Positions 33,274 through 42,253 are shown, numbered from the stretch's first letter. The stretch: 42,457 nucleotides of DNA from an uncultured Bacilli bacterium (GCA_934140575.1 CAKPBJ010000012.1:1-42457); one strand, 5' to 3'. Translations and numbers: made by a program. Notes: generated by a model not told the origin, from the letters alone.

Positions 33274-35430
33274 ATGAATGAGACAATAATAAAAGAGATA
33301 GCAACAAATTTAAATATAAGTGATAAACAAGTAAGTGTTGTTTTAAATTTACTTAGTGATGGGAATACTATACCTTTTATTGCGAGATATAGAAAAGAAG
33401 TTACTGGAGCTCTTGATGAAGAGACAATTAGAAGTATTAATGAAGTTTATGAATATCAAGTTAATTTATTAAAGAGAAAAGAAGATGTTATTAGATTAAT
33501 TGATGAGAAGGGTATGCTTACTGATGAGATTAAAGATAATATTATGAAATGTAGTAAGCTTGTAGAAGTAGAAGATATTTATAGACCATATAAGGAAAAG
33601 AAGAAGACTAAGGCAACTGAGGCAATTGCTCTTGGGTTAGAGCCACTGGCTAAAATGATGATGACTTTTCCAACAACAGGGGACATTGATAAGTTATGTA
33701 GTAAGTTTATAAATGATAAAGTTCCAAATACTGATAATGCAGTTACTGGTGCTTGTTATATAATTGCTGAATGGATAAGTGATAATGCATTCTATAGAAA
33801 ATGGATTAGAAGTTATTTTTATAAGAATGGTATTATTACTTCTAAATTAAAAAAAGGAGCAGAGGATGAAAATAAAATATATGAGATGTATTATGATTAC
33901 AATGAACCTGTAAAATGGATTAAACCTCATAGAATACTTGCTCTTAATAGAGGAGAAAAAGAAAAGATTCTTACTGTTAGTATAGATGTTAATAAGGATG
34001 AGATAATTGCTTATTTAGAAAAGAAAATGATTAAGAATGATAAGAGTTTTGTTACTAGTTATGTTAAGAATGCTATAAATGACTCTTATAAGAGATTGAT
34101 TGGACCTAGTATTGAGCGTGAGATTAGAAGTGATTTAACTGAGAAGGGTGATGAGGCTGCAATTGATAACTTTGGAAAGAACTTGGAAGCATTACTTTTA
34201 ACTCCTCCATTAAAAGAAAAAGTTGTTCTTGCGTTTGACCCAGGATATGTTAATGGTTGTAAATTAGCTGTGGTTGATAAGAATGGAAAGTATTTAGATA
34301 GTACAGTTATTAAACCTTTCTTAAAAGGAAATGAAGAAGAACGTATCAGACTTTCTATGGAAGTTGTTGTTCAATTGATAAAGAAATATAATGTTGATAT
34401 TATCTCTATTGGTAATGGTACTGCTTCTCGCGAGTCTGAAAAGTTCTGTGCTGATATGATTAGTAAATATAATCTTAATTGTAAATATGTTATTGTAAGT
34501 GAAGCTGGTGCTTCAATTTATAGTGCTTCTCCACAAGCAATTGAGGAGTTTCCTGATCTTGCGGTTGAGAAAAGAAGTGCAGTAAGTATTGGTAGAAGAT
34601 TACAAGATCCACTTGCTGAACTAGTTAAGATTCCACCTGAAGGTATTGGAGTTGGTTTATATCAACATGATGTTTCTCAAAAGAATTTATCTAATTCATT
34701 AGACTTTGTTGTTGAAAAATGTGTAAATAGTGTTGGAGTTAATGTAAATACTGCAAGTGCATCTTTATTAAGTTATGTATCTGGTGTAACTAAGGCGGCT
34801 ATTAAAAAACTTATTGATTACCGTGAGAATGTTGGTAAGATTATGTCTCGTGATGAGATAAAGAAGAAAAAGTTACTTACACCTAAGGCTTATGAACAAG
34901 CAATAGGTTTCCTTCGTATTAATGATGGTGATAATGTACTTGATTCAACTGCAATTCACCCAGAAAGTTATGATGTTGCATTAAGTGTGTTAAAAGATTT
35001 AGGATTTACTATTAAAGATATTGGTAGTAGTGAATTAGTTGAGAGTCTTGATAAAATTGATGTAGAGAAGGATTCTTCTAAATATAATACTGATAAATAT
35101 ACTTTAGAAGATGTTATTTCATCTTTAAAGAAACCTAATTTAGATCCAAGAGACTCTTATCCACAACCAATTTTAAAGAGTAATGTTTTAGATATAAAAG
35201 ATTTACATGTTGGGGATAAGTTACAAGGTACTGTTAGAAATGTAGTTGATTTTGGATTATTTATTGATATTGGATTACATGATGATGGACTTGCTCATAT
35301 TAGTAAATTAAGTAATAGTTATATTAAACATCCAAGTGATTTATTTAGTGTTGGAGATATAGTTGATTGCTATGTTGATGATATTTCATTAGAGAAAAAT
35401 AAAGTATCTCTTAGTTTAATTGAAAGATAG
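33274..35430 (+). CDS. tex: Tex-family S1 RNA-binding protein
   Basis: The 718-residue protein matches Tex over its length: N-terminal helical domain (ISDKQVSVVLNLLSDGNTIPFIARYRKEVTGALDE), a YqgF/RNase H-like domain with AFDPGYVNGCKLAVVD (about 322), the IGNGTASRESEKF segment, helix-hairpin-helix region (VNTASASLLSYVSGV), and a C-terminal S1 domain (about 645-716, GTVRNVVDFGLFIDIG). Tex binds nucleic acid and affects transcription and stalled-ribosome handling. Own RBS TAGGAGGTG; monocistronic between terminators. Confidence 0.95.
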   Translation: MNETIIKEIATNLNISDKQVSVVLNLLSDGNTIPFIARYRKEVTGALDEETIRSINEVYEYQVNLLKRKEDVIRLIDEKGMLTDEIKDNIMKCSKLVEVEDIYRPYKEKKKTKATEAIALGLEPLAKMMMTFPTTGDIDKLCSKFINDKVPNTDNAVTGACYIIAEWISDNAFYRKWIRSYFYKNGIITSKLKKGAEDENKIYEMYYDYNEPVKWIKPHRILALNRGEKEKILTVSIDVNKDEIIAYLEKKMIKNDKSFVTSYVKNAINDSYKRLIGPSIEREIRSDLTEKGDEAAIDNFGKNLEALLLTPPLKEKVVLAFDPGYVNGCKLAVVDKNGKYLDSTVIKPFLKGNEEERIRLSMEVVVQLIKKYNVDIISIGNGTASRESEKFCADMISKYNLNCKYVIVSEAGASIYSASPQAIEEFPDLAVEKRSAVSIGRRLQDPLAELVKIPPEGIGVGLYQHDVSQKNLSNSLDFVVEKCVNSVGVNVNTASASLLSYVSGVTKAAIKKLIDYRENVGKIMSRDEIKKKKLLTPKAYEQAIGFLRINDGDNVLDSTAIHPESYDVALSVLKDLGFTIKDIGSSELVESLDKIDVEKDSSKYNTDKYTLEDVISSLKKPNLDPRDSYPQPILKSNVLDIKDLHVGDKLQGTVRNVVDFGLFIDIGLHDDGLAHISKLSNSYIKHPSDLFSVGDIVDCYVDDISLEKNKVSLSLIER

Positions 35431-35451
35431 ACTAGTTTAGTTTATCTTTTT
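35423..35451 (+). terminator. intrinsic terminator after tex
   Basis: AAAGATAGACTA (35423-35434) pairs with TAGTTTATCTTT (35438-35449) with one G-U pair and a 3-base loop. It contains the tex stop. A TATAAT at 35456-35461 follows for the next gene. Confidence 0.85.
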
Positions 35452-35480
35452 GTTTTATAATAATTTTTAGGAGGGATAAT

Positions 35481-36497
35481 ATGATTAAGCCTAAAAAGTT
35501 AAATAAAGGGGATAAGGTTGCTTTAGTTAGTTTATCTAGTGGATTATTTGGAGATGAGGCAAATAAGGCTAGACTTGATAGGGCAATTACTAATTTAAAA
35601 AATTTATTAGAGATAGAGCCTATTTTAATGCCTAATGCACTTATTGGTAGTCGTGAAGTTTATGAACATCCAGAGTTACGTGCCAAGGATTTAATGGATG
35701 CTTTTAAGGATGATTCTATTAAAGGTATTTTTACTCTTACTGGAGGAAATGATACTATTAGAATACTTCCATATATTGATTTTGATGTTATTAAAAATAA
35801 TCCTAAGGTTTTTATGGGATTTTCTGATACTACAGCTAATCATTTTATGATGTATCATGCAGGACTTGTTTCTTTTTATGGACCTGCTGCTGGAGTTGAA
35901 TTTTCTTTACCAGAAGTTCCTAGTATTGATGTAGAAACTGTTAAGAATACTATATTTAGTGTAAATGATGAGTTATTACTACCACATAGTGGAAAGTATG
36001 CTAATGATCCACTTGATTGGAGTACAAGCGTTTTAGATATACATGATGATAAAGAGTATGAAGTAATTCAAGGAAGTGGAGTAGTTAGAGGAAGTCTTAT
36101 TGGTGGATGTATTGATGTATTTGTATCTATTAATGGTACAAAGATTTGGCCAACACTTGATGAGTGGAAGGATAAGATTTTATTTATTGAAACAAGTGAT
36201 GAACAACCAGATCCAGCTCTTGTAAAAGAAGTATTACAAAATATGGGAGTACAAGGTATTCTTGGGGTAATAAAAGGAATTATAGTTGGAAGACCAAAGA
36301 ATGGTAAATATTACGATGAATATAATGACGTGATTAAAGAAGTATGTAGAATATTTAGTCGAACAGATTTACCAATTATTTCTAATGGTCATTTTGGACA
36401 TGCTTGGCTTTGGAATGTTATGCCATTAGGCGTTGAAATTGAAGTTGATTTAGATAACAAAAAATTAAAATTAATTGAAAATTGTGTAGAAGAATAG
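35481..36497 (+). CDS. S66 family peptidase (LD-carboxypeptidase/MccF-like)
   Basis: The 338-residue serine peptidase has the S66 layout: KKLNKGDKVALVSLSSG at the start, FTLTGGNDTIRILPYID, the nucleophile Ser115 in MGFSDTTANHF, catalytic Glu in LFIETSDEQPD and His in SNGHFGHAWLWN. Members cut LD bonds of recycled murein peptides or, as MccF, inactivate microcin C-type nucleotide peptides. The form with 'FIETSDE' and no signal peptide is nearer MccF-like cytoplasmic proteins. RBS AGGAGGG. Confidence 0.88.
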   Translation: MIKPKKLNKGDKVALVSLSSGLFGDEANKARLDRAITNLKNLLEIEPILMPNALIGSREVYEHPELRAKDLMDAFKDDSIKGIFTLTGGNDTIRILPYIDFDVIKNNPKVFMGFSDTTANHFMMYHAGLVSFYGPAAGVEFSLPEVPSIDVETVKNTIFSVNDELLLPHSGKYANDPLDWSTSVLDIHDDKEYEVIQGSGVVRGSLIGGCIDVFVSINGTKIWPTLDEWKDKILFIETSDEQPDPALVKEVLQNMGVQGILGVIKGIIVGRPKNGKYYDEYNDVIKEVCRIFSRTDLPIISNGHFGHAWLWNVMPLGVEIEVDLDNKKLKLIENCVEE

Positions 36498-36547
36498 TTA
36501 AAAATATGATATTATTTAAGAATAAAATTTAATTTGGAGATGGTTAG

Positions 36548-37390
36548 ATGGTATTAGACATTTTACTTGATACTGTAATTGATTGTTTGAAATTGATTCC
36601 ATTTTTGTTTATAGCATTTTTCCTTATGGAATTATTTGAACATAAATTTAGTGATAAGACTGGTAAGATTTTAAAAAAGTCAGGAAAGTTTGGACCAGTA
36701 TTAGGTGGTGTACTTGGAGCTGTTCCACAATGTGGTTTTTCTGTTTTAGCAACTAATTTATATGTTATGAGAATCATATCATTAGGAACTTTAGTTTCTA
36801 TTTATTTATCTACTAGTGATGAAATGTTACCAATATTATTATCAAGTGGTGTTAGTTCATCTAAAATAATTTCATTAGTAGTTTTTAAAGTCATTATTGG
36901 TATGGTATGTGGATTTTTAATTGACTTGTTGTGGCATAATAAAAAAAGAAAAGGAGACTTTCATATATGTGAAGAAGAACATTGTGATTGCGAAGAATCA
37001 ATATTAAAATCAAGTGCTATTCATACAATTAAAACTTTAGTGTTTATATTTTTAATTACTTTTTTACTTAATTCTTTATTTGAGATTGTTAGTGAAGATG
37101 TAATAGAAAGCTTGTTTTTGAAAAATAGTGTTTTTGCAGCTTTTGTGTCTAGTCTTATTGGACTTATTCCGAACTGTGGAGCGTCTATTGTTATTACTGA
37201 GATGTATTTAAATGGAGTTATTACTTTTGGTACATGTATTGGTGGGCTTCTTACTGGTTCTGGTATAGCTTTATTAGTACTTTTTAGAACTAACAAAAAT
37301 AAGAGTGAGAATATTAATATTTTAATCTTATTGTATTTATTAGGAGCTATTATTGGTACTTTTATAAATATATTAGGAATAAATTTATGA
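36548..37390 (+). CDS. putative heavy-metal exporter (ArsP_2-like, about 10 membrane segments)
   Basis: The 280-residue membrane protein has two similar halves, each with a Pro-x-Cys-Gly motif in a membrane segment: AVPQCGFSVL (about 59) and LIPNCGASIV (about 208). The halves are joined by a cytoplasmic loop rich in His, Cys and Glu (HICEEEHCDCEE, about 138-149) that looks metal-binding. This fits the family annotated as putative manganese transporter or 10-TM heavy-metal/arsenic exporter. The substrate is not clear from sequence. RBS TTGGAGATGG, rather far from ATG 36548. Confidence 0.7.
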   Translation: MVLDILLDTVIDCLKLIPFLFIAFFLMELFEHKFSDKTGKILKKSGKFGPVLGGVLGAVPQCGFSVLATNLYVMRIISLGTLVSIYLSTSDEMLPILLSSGVSSSKIISLVVFKVIIGMVCGFLIDLLWHNKKRKGDFHICEEEHCDCEESILKSSAIHTIKTLVFIFLITFLLNSLFEIVSEDVIESLFLKNSVFAAFVSSLIGLIPNCGASIVITEMYLNGVITFGTCIGGLLTGSGIALLVLFRTNKNKSENINILILLYLLGAIIGTFINILGINL

Positions 37391-37418
37391 TACTTACATT
37401 ATTGTAGGTATCTTTTTT
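37388..37418 (+). terminator. intrinsic terminator after the exporter gene
   Basis: GATACTTACA (37389-37398) pairs with TGTAGGTATC (37403-37412), one G-U, then T6. It starts in the stop codon. Confidence 0.87.
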
Positions 37419-37450
37419 GTTTGATAGAATAATTATGGAGATGATTATTT

Positions 37451-37948
37451 ATGGTAAGTGAAATTTATAGAAGAACTAGTGTTAGAAATTTTTTAGATAA
37501 GGATGTTTCGGATGATTTAATTATTCAAATAATAAAGGCTGGTATGCAAGCACCTTCTGCTAAAAATCAACAACCATGGGAGTTTTATATAGTTAAGAAT
37601 AAGGAATTAATAGAAAAGTTATCTTCTGTTACACCATATTCTTTGTTTTCTAAGGAAGCACCTATTATTATTGTACCTTGTTATAGGGGTGATTGTATTG
37701 AACCTGATTATGCTTTAATTGATTTATCTATTTGTATTGAGAATATGTGGTTAGAAACAGATTCATTAGATTTAGGTGGTTGTATGATTGGTATTGCTCC
37801 AATTGATGAACAAATGATGAGTGTTAAAAAAATTTTAAATATAGATGATAGATTGGAACCATTTTGTCTATTTCCTATTGGATATCCTTCTAAAAAACAT
37901 CGTCAGCAAAATAGATTTAAGGAAGAGAAGATACATTTTATTGACTAG
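37451..37948 (+). CDS. nitroreductase family flavoprotein
   Basis: The 165-residue FMN enzyme shows the family features: YRRTSVRNFLDKDVSDD at the start (FMN phosphate binding Arg and Ser), AGMQAPSAKNQQPWEFYIV, the central LDLSICIENMWLE-type helix, LGGCMIGI, and the C-terminal IGYPSKK. It is a small single-domain NAD(P)H-dependent member; the substrate is unknown. RBS GGAGATGA. It ends at a long hairpin shared with the convergent regulator gene. Confidence 0.88.
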   Translation: MVSEIYRRTSVRNFLDKDVSDDLIIQIIKAGMQAPSAKNQQPWEFYIVKNKELIEKLSSVTPYSLFSKEAPIIIVPCYRGDCIEPDYALIDLSICIENMWLETDSLDLGGCMIGIAPIDEQMMSVKKILNIDDRLEPFCLFPIGYPSKKHRQQNRFKEEKIHFID

Positions 37949-37960
37949 TATAGTTACAAA

Positions 37961-38024
37961 TAAAAACCACTAATAAGTGATGTGAATATAATTTTGGAGA
38001 ATCACTCATTAGTGGTTATTTTTT
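37961..38024. terminator. long bidirectional terminator hairpin
   Basis: A 17-position stem with one mismatch (37965-37981 with 38001-38017) and a 19-base loop separates the convergent nitroreductase and regulator genes. T6 follows on the right and A5 precedes on the left, so it can serve both strands. It overlaps the regulator's stop. Confidence 0.8.
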
Positions 38025-38652
38025 AAAATTTTATTGTAATTATTTTATTTTCTGCTTCTATAAAACCTTCATTTTTTAAATATTTTATTTCTCTTGTCAT
38101 AGCACTTCTATCTACTGATAGGTAACTTGCAAGATCTGTATAAGTCATTGGTAATTTGAATCTTTTAGAACCTTTTTTCTTTGAATATTGTTTGAAGTAT
38201 TCAAGTAGTTTATCTCTTGTTGTGTGTTTTGTTAAAAGTTCTATTCTTGCATTTTTTTTGTGTAATTGTTCATTTAAAATTTTTATTAAGTTTTTTATAA
38301 AGATTATATAGAAATCTGTTTTTATTATTTCATCATTTGTTATTTCATTATATTCTATAAAGGTTATTTGAGTTTCTTCTTTTGTAATACAAGTTATTTC
38401 ATCAGAATTAACATTATATGTAATACTTCCAAAGAATTCGCCTTCTTGTAATTCTTCTAGTACGGTATTATTTCCATCATAGTCATTATATATTAATTGG
38501 ACACTTCCAGTGTCAATTAAAGCTATAAAATCAGTCATGTTTACATTTGACAATACATTGACATTTTTTCTATAGATGGCAGTTGATGACTTTAGAATTC
38601 TCTTTAATTTCAATATATTTTTATCATTAATATTTTCGAAAAGTTTGGTCAT
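38023..38652 (-). CDS. Crp/Fnr family transcriptional regulator
   Basis: The 209-residue protein has an N-terminal cyclic-nucleotide-like beta-roll (about 15-115; TGSVQLIYNDYDGNN, LQEGEFFGS), a dimer helix (about 118-145) and a C-terminal winged HTH (YTDLASYLSVDRSAMTREIKYLKNEGFI, about 170-197). The phosphate-binding Arg of true cAMP receptors is absent after GEFFG, and there is only one Cys, so neither cAMP nor an FNR-type Fe-S cluster is expected; another effector, perhaps redox, nitrosative or haem, is likely. ATG at 38652-38650 follows AGAGGTGA on the minus strand. It is divergent from nrdD. Confidence 0.85.
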   Translation of the reverse strand: MTKLFENINDKNILKLKRILKSSTAIYRKNVNVLSNVNMTDFIALIDTGSVQLIYNDYDGNNTVLEELQEGEFFGSITYNVNSDEITCITKEETQITFIEYNEITNDEIIKTDFYIIFIKNLIKILNEQLHKKNARIELLTKHTTRDKLLEYFKQYSKKKGSKRFKLPMTYTDLASYLSVDRSAMTREIKYLKNEGFIEAENKIITIKF

Positions 38653-38671
38653 AAAATCACCTCTAAAAATA

Positions 38672-38700
38672 ATTTTAACAAAAAATGTCATATGTTGCAA
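38672..38700 (-). promoter_or_regulatory. promoter of the Crp/Fnr-type gene
   Basis: On the minus strand TTGCAA (38700-38695), 17 bases, TAAAAT (38677-38672). The -35 overlaps the palindrome at 38693-38708, so binding there would repress this gene. Confidence 0.5.
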
Positions 38701-38708
38701 ATGCAACA
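38693..38708. promoter_or_regulatory. palindromic operator between Crp/Fnr gene and nrdD
   Basis: TGTTGCA-AA-TGCAACA is a 16-base palindrome of the size and symmetry of Crp/Fnr sites. Its centre (38700.5) is about 41.5 bases upstream of the predicted nrdD transcription start. Confidence 0.75.
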
Positions 38709-38729
38709 AAGGTTATTTATTATTTGGAG

Positions 38730-38735
38730 TATAAT
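38730..38735 (+). promoter_or_regulatory. -10 box of nrdD without a -35
   Basis: TATAAT with no recognisable -35 at 16-18 bases (the sequence there is near CAAAGG). The predicted start is about 38742. This is what an activator-dependent class II promoter looks like. Confidence 0.65.
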
Positions 38736-38770
38736 GAGTTCATGATGTAAAATTAAAGTGAGGTAAAAGT

Positions 38771-40963
38771 ATGAAGGTTATTAAAAGAGATGGACATATA
38801 GTTGACTATAGTCCTGATAAAATAGAGGAAGCTGTTAATAAGGCTAATATGGAGGTTGCTGAGGAAGATAGAGTTAGTGATATCCAAATTAGAAATATTA
38901 TTAAATATATTGAGGGACTACATAAAAAAAGAATGTTAGTTGAAGATATTCAAGATGTTATTGAAAAGAGATTAATGACTCTTGGTAAGTATGAACTTGC
39001 TAAGGAGTATATTACTTATAGATACACTAGGGAGTTAGTTAGAAGAAGTAATACTACAGATAAATCTATTAAGGAATTAATTGATGGAGAGAGTGAGTAT
39101 TGGAATACTGAGAATTCTAATAAGAATGCGAAAGTTGTTACTACTCAAAGAGATTATCTTGCAGGTATTACTAGTACTGATATAACAAGAAGATTCTTAT
39201 TACCTGAGGATATAGTAACTGCTCATGATCAAGGTATAATTCACTTTCATGATGCTGATTATTTTGCACAAAATGCATTACATAATTGTGATTTGATAAA
39301 CCTTGATGATATGTTACAAAATGGAACAAATATAAATGGAGTAATGATTGAGAAACCTCATAGATTTTTAACTGCTATGACTATAGCAACTCAATTAATT
39401 ACTGCTGTTAGTTCTTCACAATATGGTGGATGTACAATTACTCTTACACATTTAGCTCCATTTGTTAGGAGTTCTAAAGAACTTTACTTAAAAAAATATA
39501 AAGAACGTAAATTAACAAAAGCACAGATTGAAAAGTTTGCTACTGAAGATTTGAAAAAGGAAATAACTGATGGTGTTCAAACTTTCCAATATCAAATCAA
39601 TTCGATGACTACTACAAATGGTCAAGCACCTTTCTTAAGCGTTTGTATGTATTTAGGTGAAACAGATGAATATAAAGAAGAACTTGCTATGATTATAGAG
39701 GAAGTTCTAAAGCAAAGAATGGAAGGTATGAAGAATGAAAAAGGAGTTTATATAACGCCAGCATTTCCTAAGTTACTTTATGTTCTTGAAGAAGAAAACA
39801 TTAACCCTAAAGGAAAATATTATTATTTAACTGAACTTGCTGCTAGATGTACTGCTAAGAGGATGGTACCAGATTATATTTCAGAAAAGGTAATGAAAGA
39901 AAATAAAATTAATTCACTTGGTAATGGAGAATGTTTCCCATGTATGGGTTGTCGTTCATTCTTGACACCAGACAGAACATTTAATGTTGGAAATATTTCT
40001 AAAGCATTAAATTATGTTGAAAATAAAGGTAAATACTATGGTAGATTCAATCAAGGAGTAGTTACTATTAATTTACCTGATGTTGCATTAACAGCAGGTA
40101 AAGATATGGAACTTTTCTGGAAAGTATTTGATGATAGACTAGAATTATGTCATAGAGCATTACAAATTAGACATAAACGTTTATCTAAGGTTACTAGTGA
40201 TGTTGCTCCGATATTATGGCAACATGGTGCGCTTGCTCGTCTTGAGAAAGGTGAATCAATTCATGAATTATTACATCATGGATATTCTACAATTTCTTTA
40301 GGATATGCTGGACTTTATGAATGTGTTAAATATATGACAGGACATTCTCATACTGATAATGGTAAAGGTCATGAATTTGCATTGGAAGTAATGCAGCATA
40401 TGAATGATAAATGTAATGAATGGAAAGAAGCAGAAGATATTGATTATTCATTATATGGTACTCCAATTGAATCAACAACATATAAATTTGCTAAATGTTT
40501 AAGAGATAGATTTGGTAAAATTAAGGGGATTACTGATAGAGATTATATTACAAATAGTTATCATGTTCCTGTATTTGAAGAAATTGATGCCTTTACTAAA
40601 TTAAAATTAGAATCTGAATTCCAACGTTTATCTCCAGGTGGAGCAATTAGTTATATAGAAACACCAAACCTTGAAAATAATATTGATGTTGTAATGGAAG
40701 TAATTAATTTTATATATGAAAATATTATGTATGCTGAATTAAATACTAAAAGTGATTATTGTCAAAAATGTGGATATTCTGGTGAAATTTTATTGGATGA
40801 CAGTTTAGAATGGTATTGTCCAGAATGTGGAAATAGAGATCATGATACATTAAATGTTGCGAGAAGAACGTGCGGATATATTGGTACTAATTTTTGGAAT
40901 AAAGGAAGAACTCAAGAAATAAAAGAAAGAGTTGTTCATATTGATAATAAGGATGATGAATAA
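38771..40963 (+). CDS. nrdD: anaerobic (class III) ribonucleoside-triphosphate reductase
   Basis: The 730-residue glycyl-radical enzyme makes dNTPs without oxygen. An ATP-cone (MKVIKRDGHIVDYSPDKIEEAVNKAN) occupies residues 1-95, followed by the ten-stranded barrel with active-site segments (HFHDADYFAQNALHNCDLINL, SSQYGGCTITLTHLAPF, LGNGECFPCMGCRSFL). A zinc site of two CxxC pairs (CQKCGYSG, CPECGNRD) precedes the radical motif RRTCGYIG (Cys701, radical Gly702). Followed by nrdG after two bases. It depends on anaerobic conditions. Confidence 0.97.
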   Translation: MKVIKRDGHIVDYSPDKIEEAVNKANMEVAEEDRVSDIQIRNIIKYIEGLHKKRMLVEDIQDVIEKRLMTLGKYELAKEYITYRYTRELVRRSNTTDKSIKELIDGESEYWNTENSNKNAKVVTTQRDYLAGITSTDITRRFLLPEDIVTAHDQGIIHFHDADYFAQNALHNCDLINLDDMLQNGTNINGVMIEKPHRFLTAMTIATQLITAVSSSQYGGCTITLTHLAPFVRSSKELYLKKYKERKLTKAQIEKFATEDLKKEITDGVQTFQYQINSMTTTNGQAPFLSVCMYLGETDEYKEELAMIIEEVLKQRMEGMKNEKGVYITPAFPKLLYVLEEENINPKGKYYYLTELAARCTAKRMVPDYISEKVMKENKINSLGNGECFPCMGCRSFLTPDRTFNVGNISKALNYVENKGKYYGRFNQGVVTINLPDVALTAGKDMELFWKVFDDRLELCHRALQIRHKRLSKVTSDVAPILWQHGALARLEKGESIHELLHHGYSTISLGYAGLYECVKYMTGHSHTDNGKGHEFALEVMQHMNDKCNEWKEAEDIDYSLYGTPIESTTYKFAKCLRDRFGKIKGITDRDYITNSYHVPVFEEIDAFTKLKLESEFQRLSPGGAISYIETPNLENNIDVVMEVINFIYENIMYAELNTKSDYCQKCGYSGEILLDDSLEWYCPECGNRDHDTLNVARRTCGYIGTNFWNKGRTQEIKERVVHIDNKDDE

Positions 40964-40965
40964 AA

Positions 40966-41463
40966 ATGAGATATAATAAAATAAGGAAAATGGATATTTC
41001 CAATGGACCAGGGGTCCGTGTATCAATATTTATGCAAGGTTGTGAATTTCATTGTAAAAATTGTTTTAACGCAGAGACATGGAGTTTTAAAGGTGGAAAA
41101 GAGTTTACAGATGATACAATAAATAGAGTATTAGAATTATCTGATAAGGATTATGTTGCAGGGCTTTCTATTTTAGGTGGAGAGCCTATGCATCCTAAAA
41201 ATATTGAAGGAACTGTAGAACTTGCCAGAGCATTTAAAAAGAAATTTCCAAAGAAAACAGTTTGGGTTTGGAGTGGCTTTTTATATGATGACATTATGGA
41301 AAGAAATAAAGAAGTATTTGATTATATTGATGTTTTGGTAGATGGGCAATATGATGATAATTTGTATAATCCTACTTTAAAGTGGAGAGGATCATCTAAT
41401 CAAAGAGTTATTGATGTTAAGAAAACTAAAAAGAGTGGTAAGGTTACTTTATTTTGTGATTAG
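40966..41463 (+). CDS. nrdG: NrdD-activating radical-SAM enzyme
   Basis: The 165-residue activase generates the glycyl radical on NrdD. The cluster motif is C26-x3-C30-x2-C33 (CEFHCKNCFN), preceded by DISNGPGVRVSIFMQG. LSILGGEPM and VWVWSGFLYDD are further SAM-binding strands. Coupled to nrdD two bases upstream; no obvious strong RBS of its own. Confidence 0.96.
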   Translation: MRYNKIRKMDISNGPGVRVSIFMQGCEFHCKNCFNAETWSFKGGKEFTDDTINRVLELSDKDYVAGLSILGGEPMHPKNIEGTVELARAFKKKFPKKTVWVWSGFLYDDIMERNKEVFDYIDVLVDGQYDDNLYNPTLKWRGSSNQRVIDVKKTKKSGKVTLFCD

Positions 41464-41474
41464 GAAGTGATAAT

Positions 41475-41795
41475 ATGCATACTAATATTTGTTTAATAGG
41501 GAGTACGAGGTTTGAAAATATTTTTAGGGAGTTAGAGGTATCTTTATCATTAAAAGGATATATTGTACTATCTCCTTTAGTTTATAACCAAACAGGTGTT
41601 AATCCTGGGTGTGGTGTAGATAATAAAAAAATTTTAGATTACGTACAAAAGGAAAAAATAAGACAGAGTGATTTGGTCTTTGTGGTTGATAAGGACGGAT
41701 ATGTTGGAAGTTCTACAAAGAATCAAATAGAGTATTCAAAATTATTGAATAAAAATATTTTATATTACAGTAAAGGAGATGTTGAAAAGTTATGA
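41475..41795 (+). CDS. small nucleoside 2-deoxyribosyltransferase-like protein
   Basis: The 106-residue protein starts with ICLIGSTRF, a Rossmann-like strand and loop, followed by LSLKGYIVLSP, then SDLVFVVDKDGYVGSSTKNQIEYSKLL. The last stretch resembles the GxSxxTxxE motif of deoxyribosyltransferases, with Glu as likely nucleophile. It is shorter than classical enzymes (about 150 residues). Its place between nrdG and dut points to deoxynucleoside metabolism. The RBS is GGAAGTGA. Its stop overlaps the dut start. Confidence 0.65.
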   Translation: MHTNICLIGSTRFENIFRELEVSLSLKGYIVLSPLVYNQTGVNPGCGVDNKKILDYVQKEKIRQSDLVFVVDKDGYVGSSTKNQIEYSKLLNKNILYYSKGDVEKL

Positions 41796-42253
41796 GTAAA
41801 GTAAGAGGTTTTGAGGTTGTAAAAGGGTATGAAGATAAAGATATTCACTTACCAATTAGAAAAACGGCATATTCTGCAGCTTATGATTTGGAAGCTGCAG
41901 AGGATATAGTATTACCAAGCTTTGAAAAAGGAAGTAAACCTATACTTATTCCTACTGGACTTAAAGCTTATATGCAGCCAGATGAGGTTTTAGTTATTGT
42001 TCCAAGAAGTTCTGGACCAAAAAAACAAGGAATATCATTTCCACATAGTGCTGGAATTATTGATGGAGATTATTATGGTAACCCTGATAATGATGGTCAT
42101 ATCTTTGTTCAATGTATTAATTTAAAAAATGAAGATGTGAAAATAAAAAAGGGTGAGGCAGTTGGTCAAGCTATTTTTCAGAAGTTTCTTATAGCTGATG
42201 ATGATCAAGCTGATGGTGTAAGAATTGGTGGATTTGGGTCTACTGATAAGTAA
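41792..42253 (+). CDS. dut: dUTP diphosphatase (trimeric dUTPase)
   Basis: The 153-residue enzyme hydrolyses dUTP to dUMP, limiting uracil in DNA and feeding dTMP synthesis. All five motifs are visible: I AAYDLEAAED, II PRSSGPKKQG, III AGIIDGDYYGNP with the catalytic Asp, IV GEAVGQAIFQKF, V IGGFGSTDK. The segment FEKGSKPILIPTGLKAYMQPDE is a Firmicutes-type insertion form. Coupled to the upstream gene by an ATGA overlap. Confidence 0.93.
   Translation: MSKVRGFEVVKGYEDKDIHLPIRKTAYSAAYDLEAAEDIVLPSFEKGSKPILIPTGLKAYMQPDEVLVIVPRSSGPKKQGISFPHSAGIIDGDYYGNPDNDGHIFVQCINLKNEDVKIKKGEAVGQAIFQKFLIADDDQADGVRIGGFGSTDK

Noticed and set aside
36544..37296. Reverse-strand open frames in the metal exporter gene
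   Set aside because: Shadows of a hydrophobic coding strand; the + frame has clear membrane segments and motifs.
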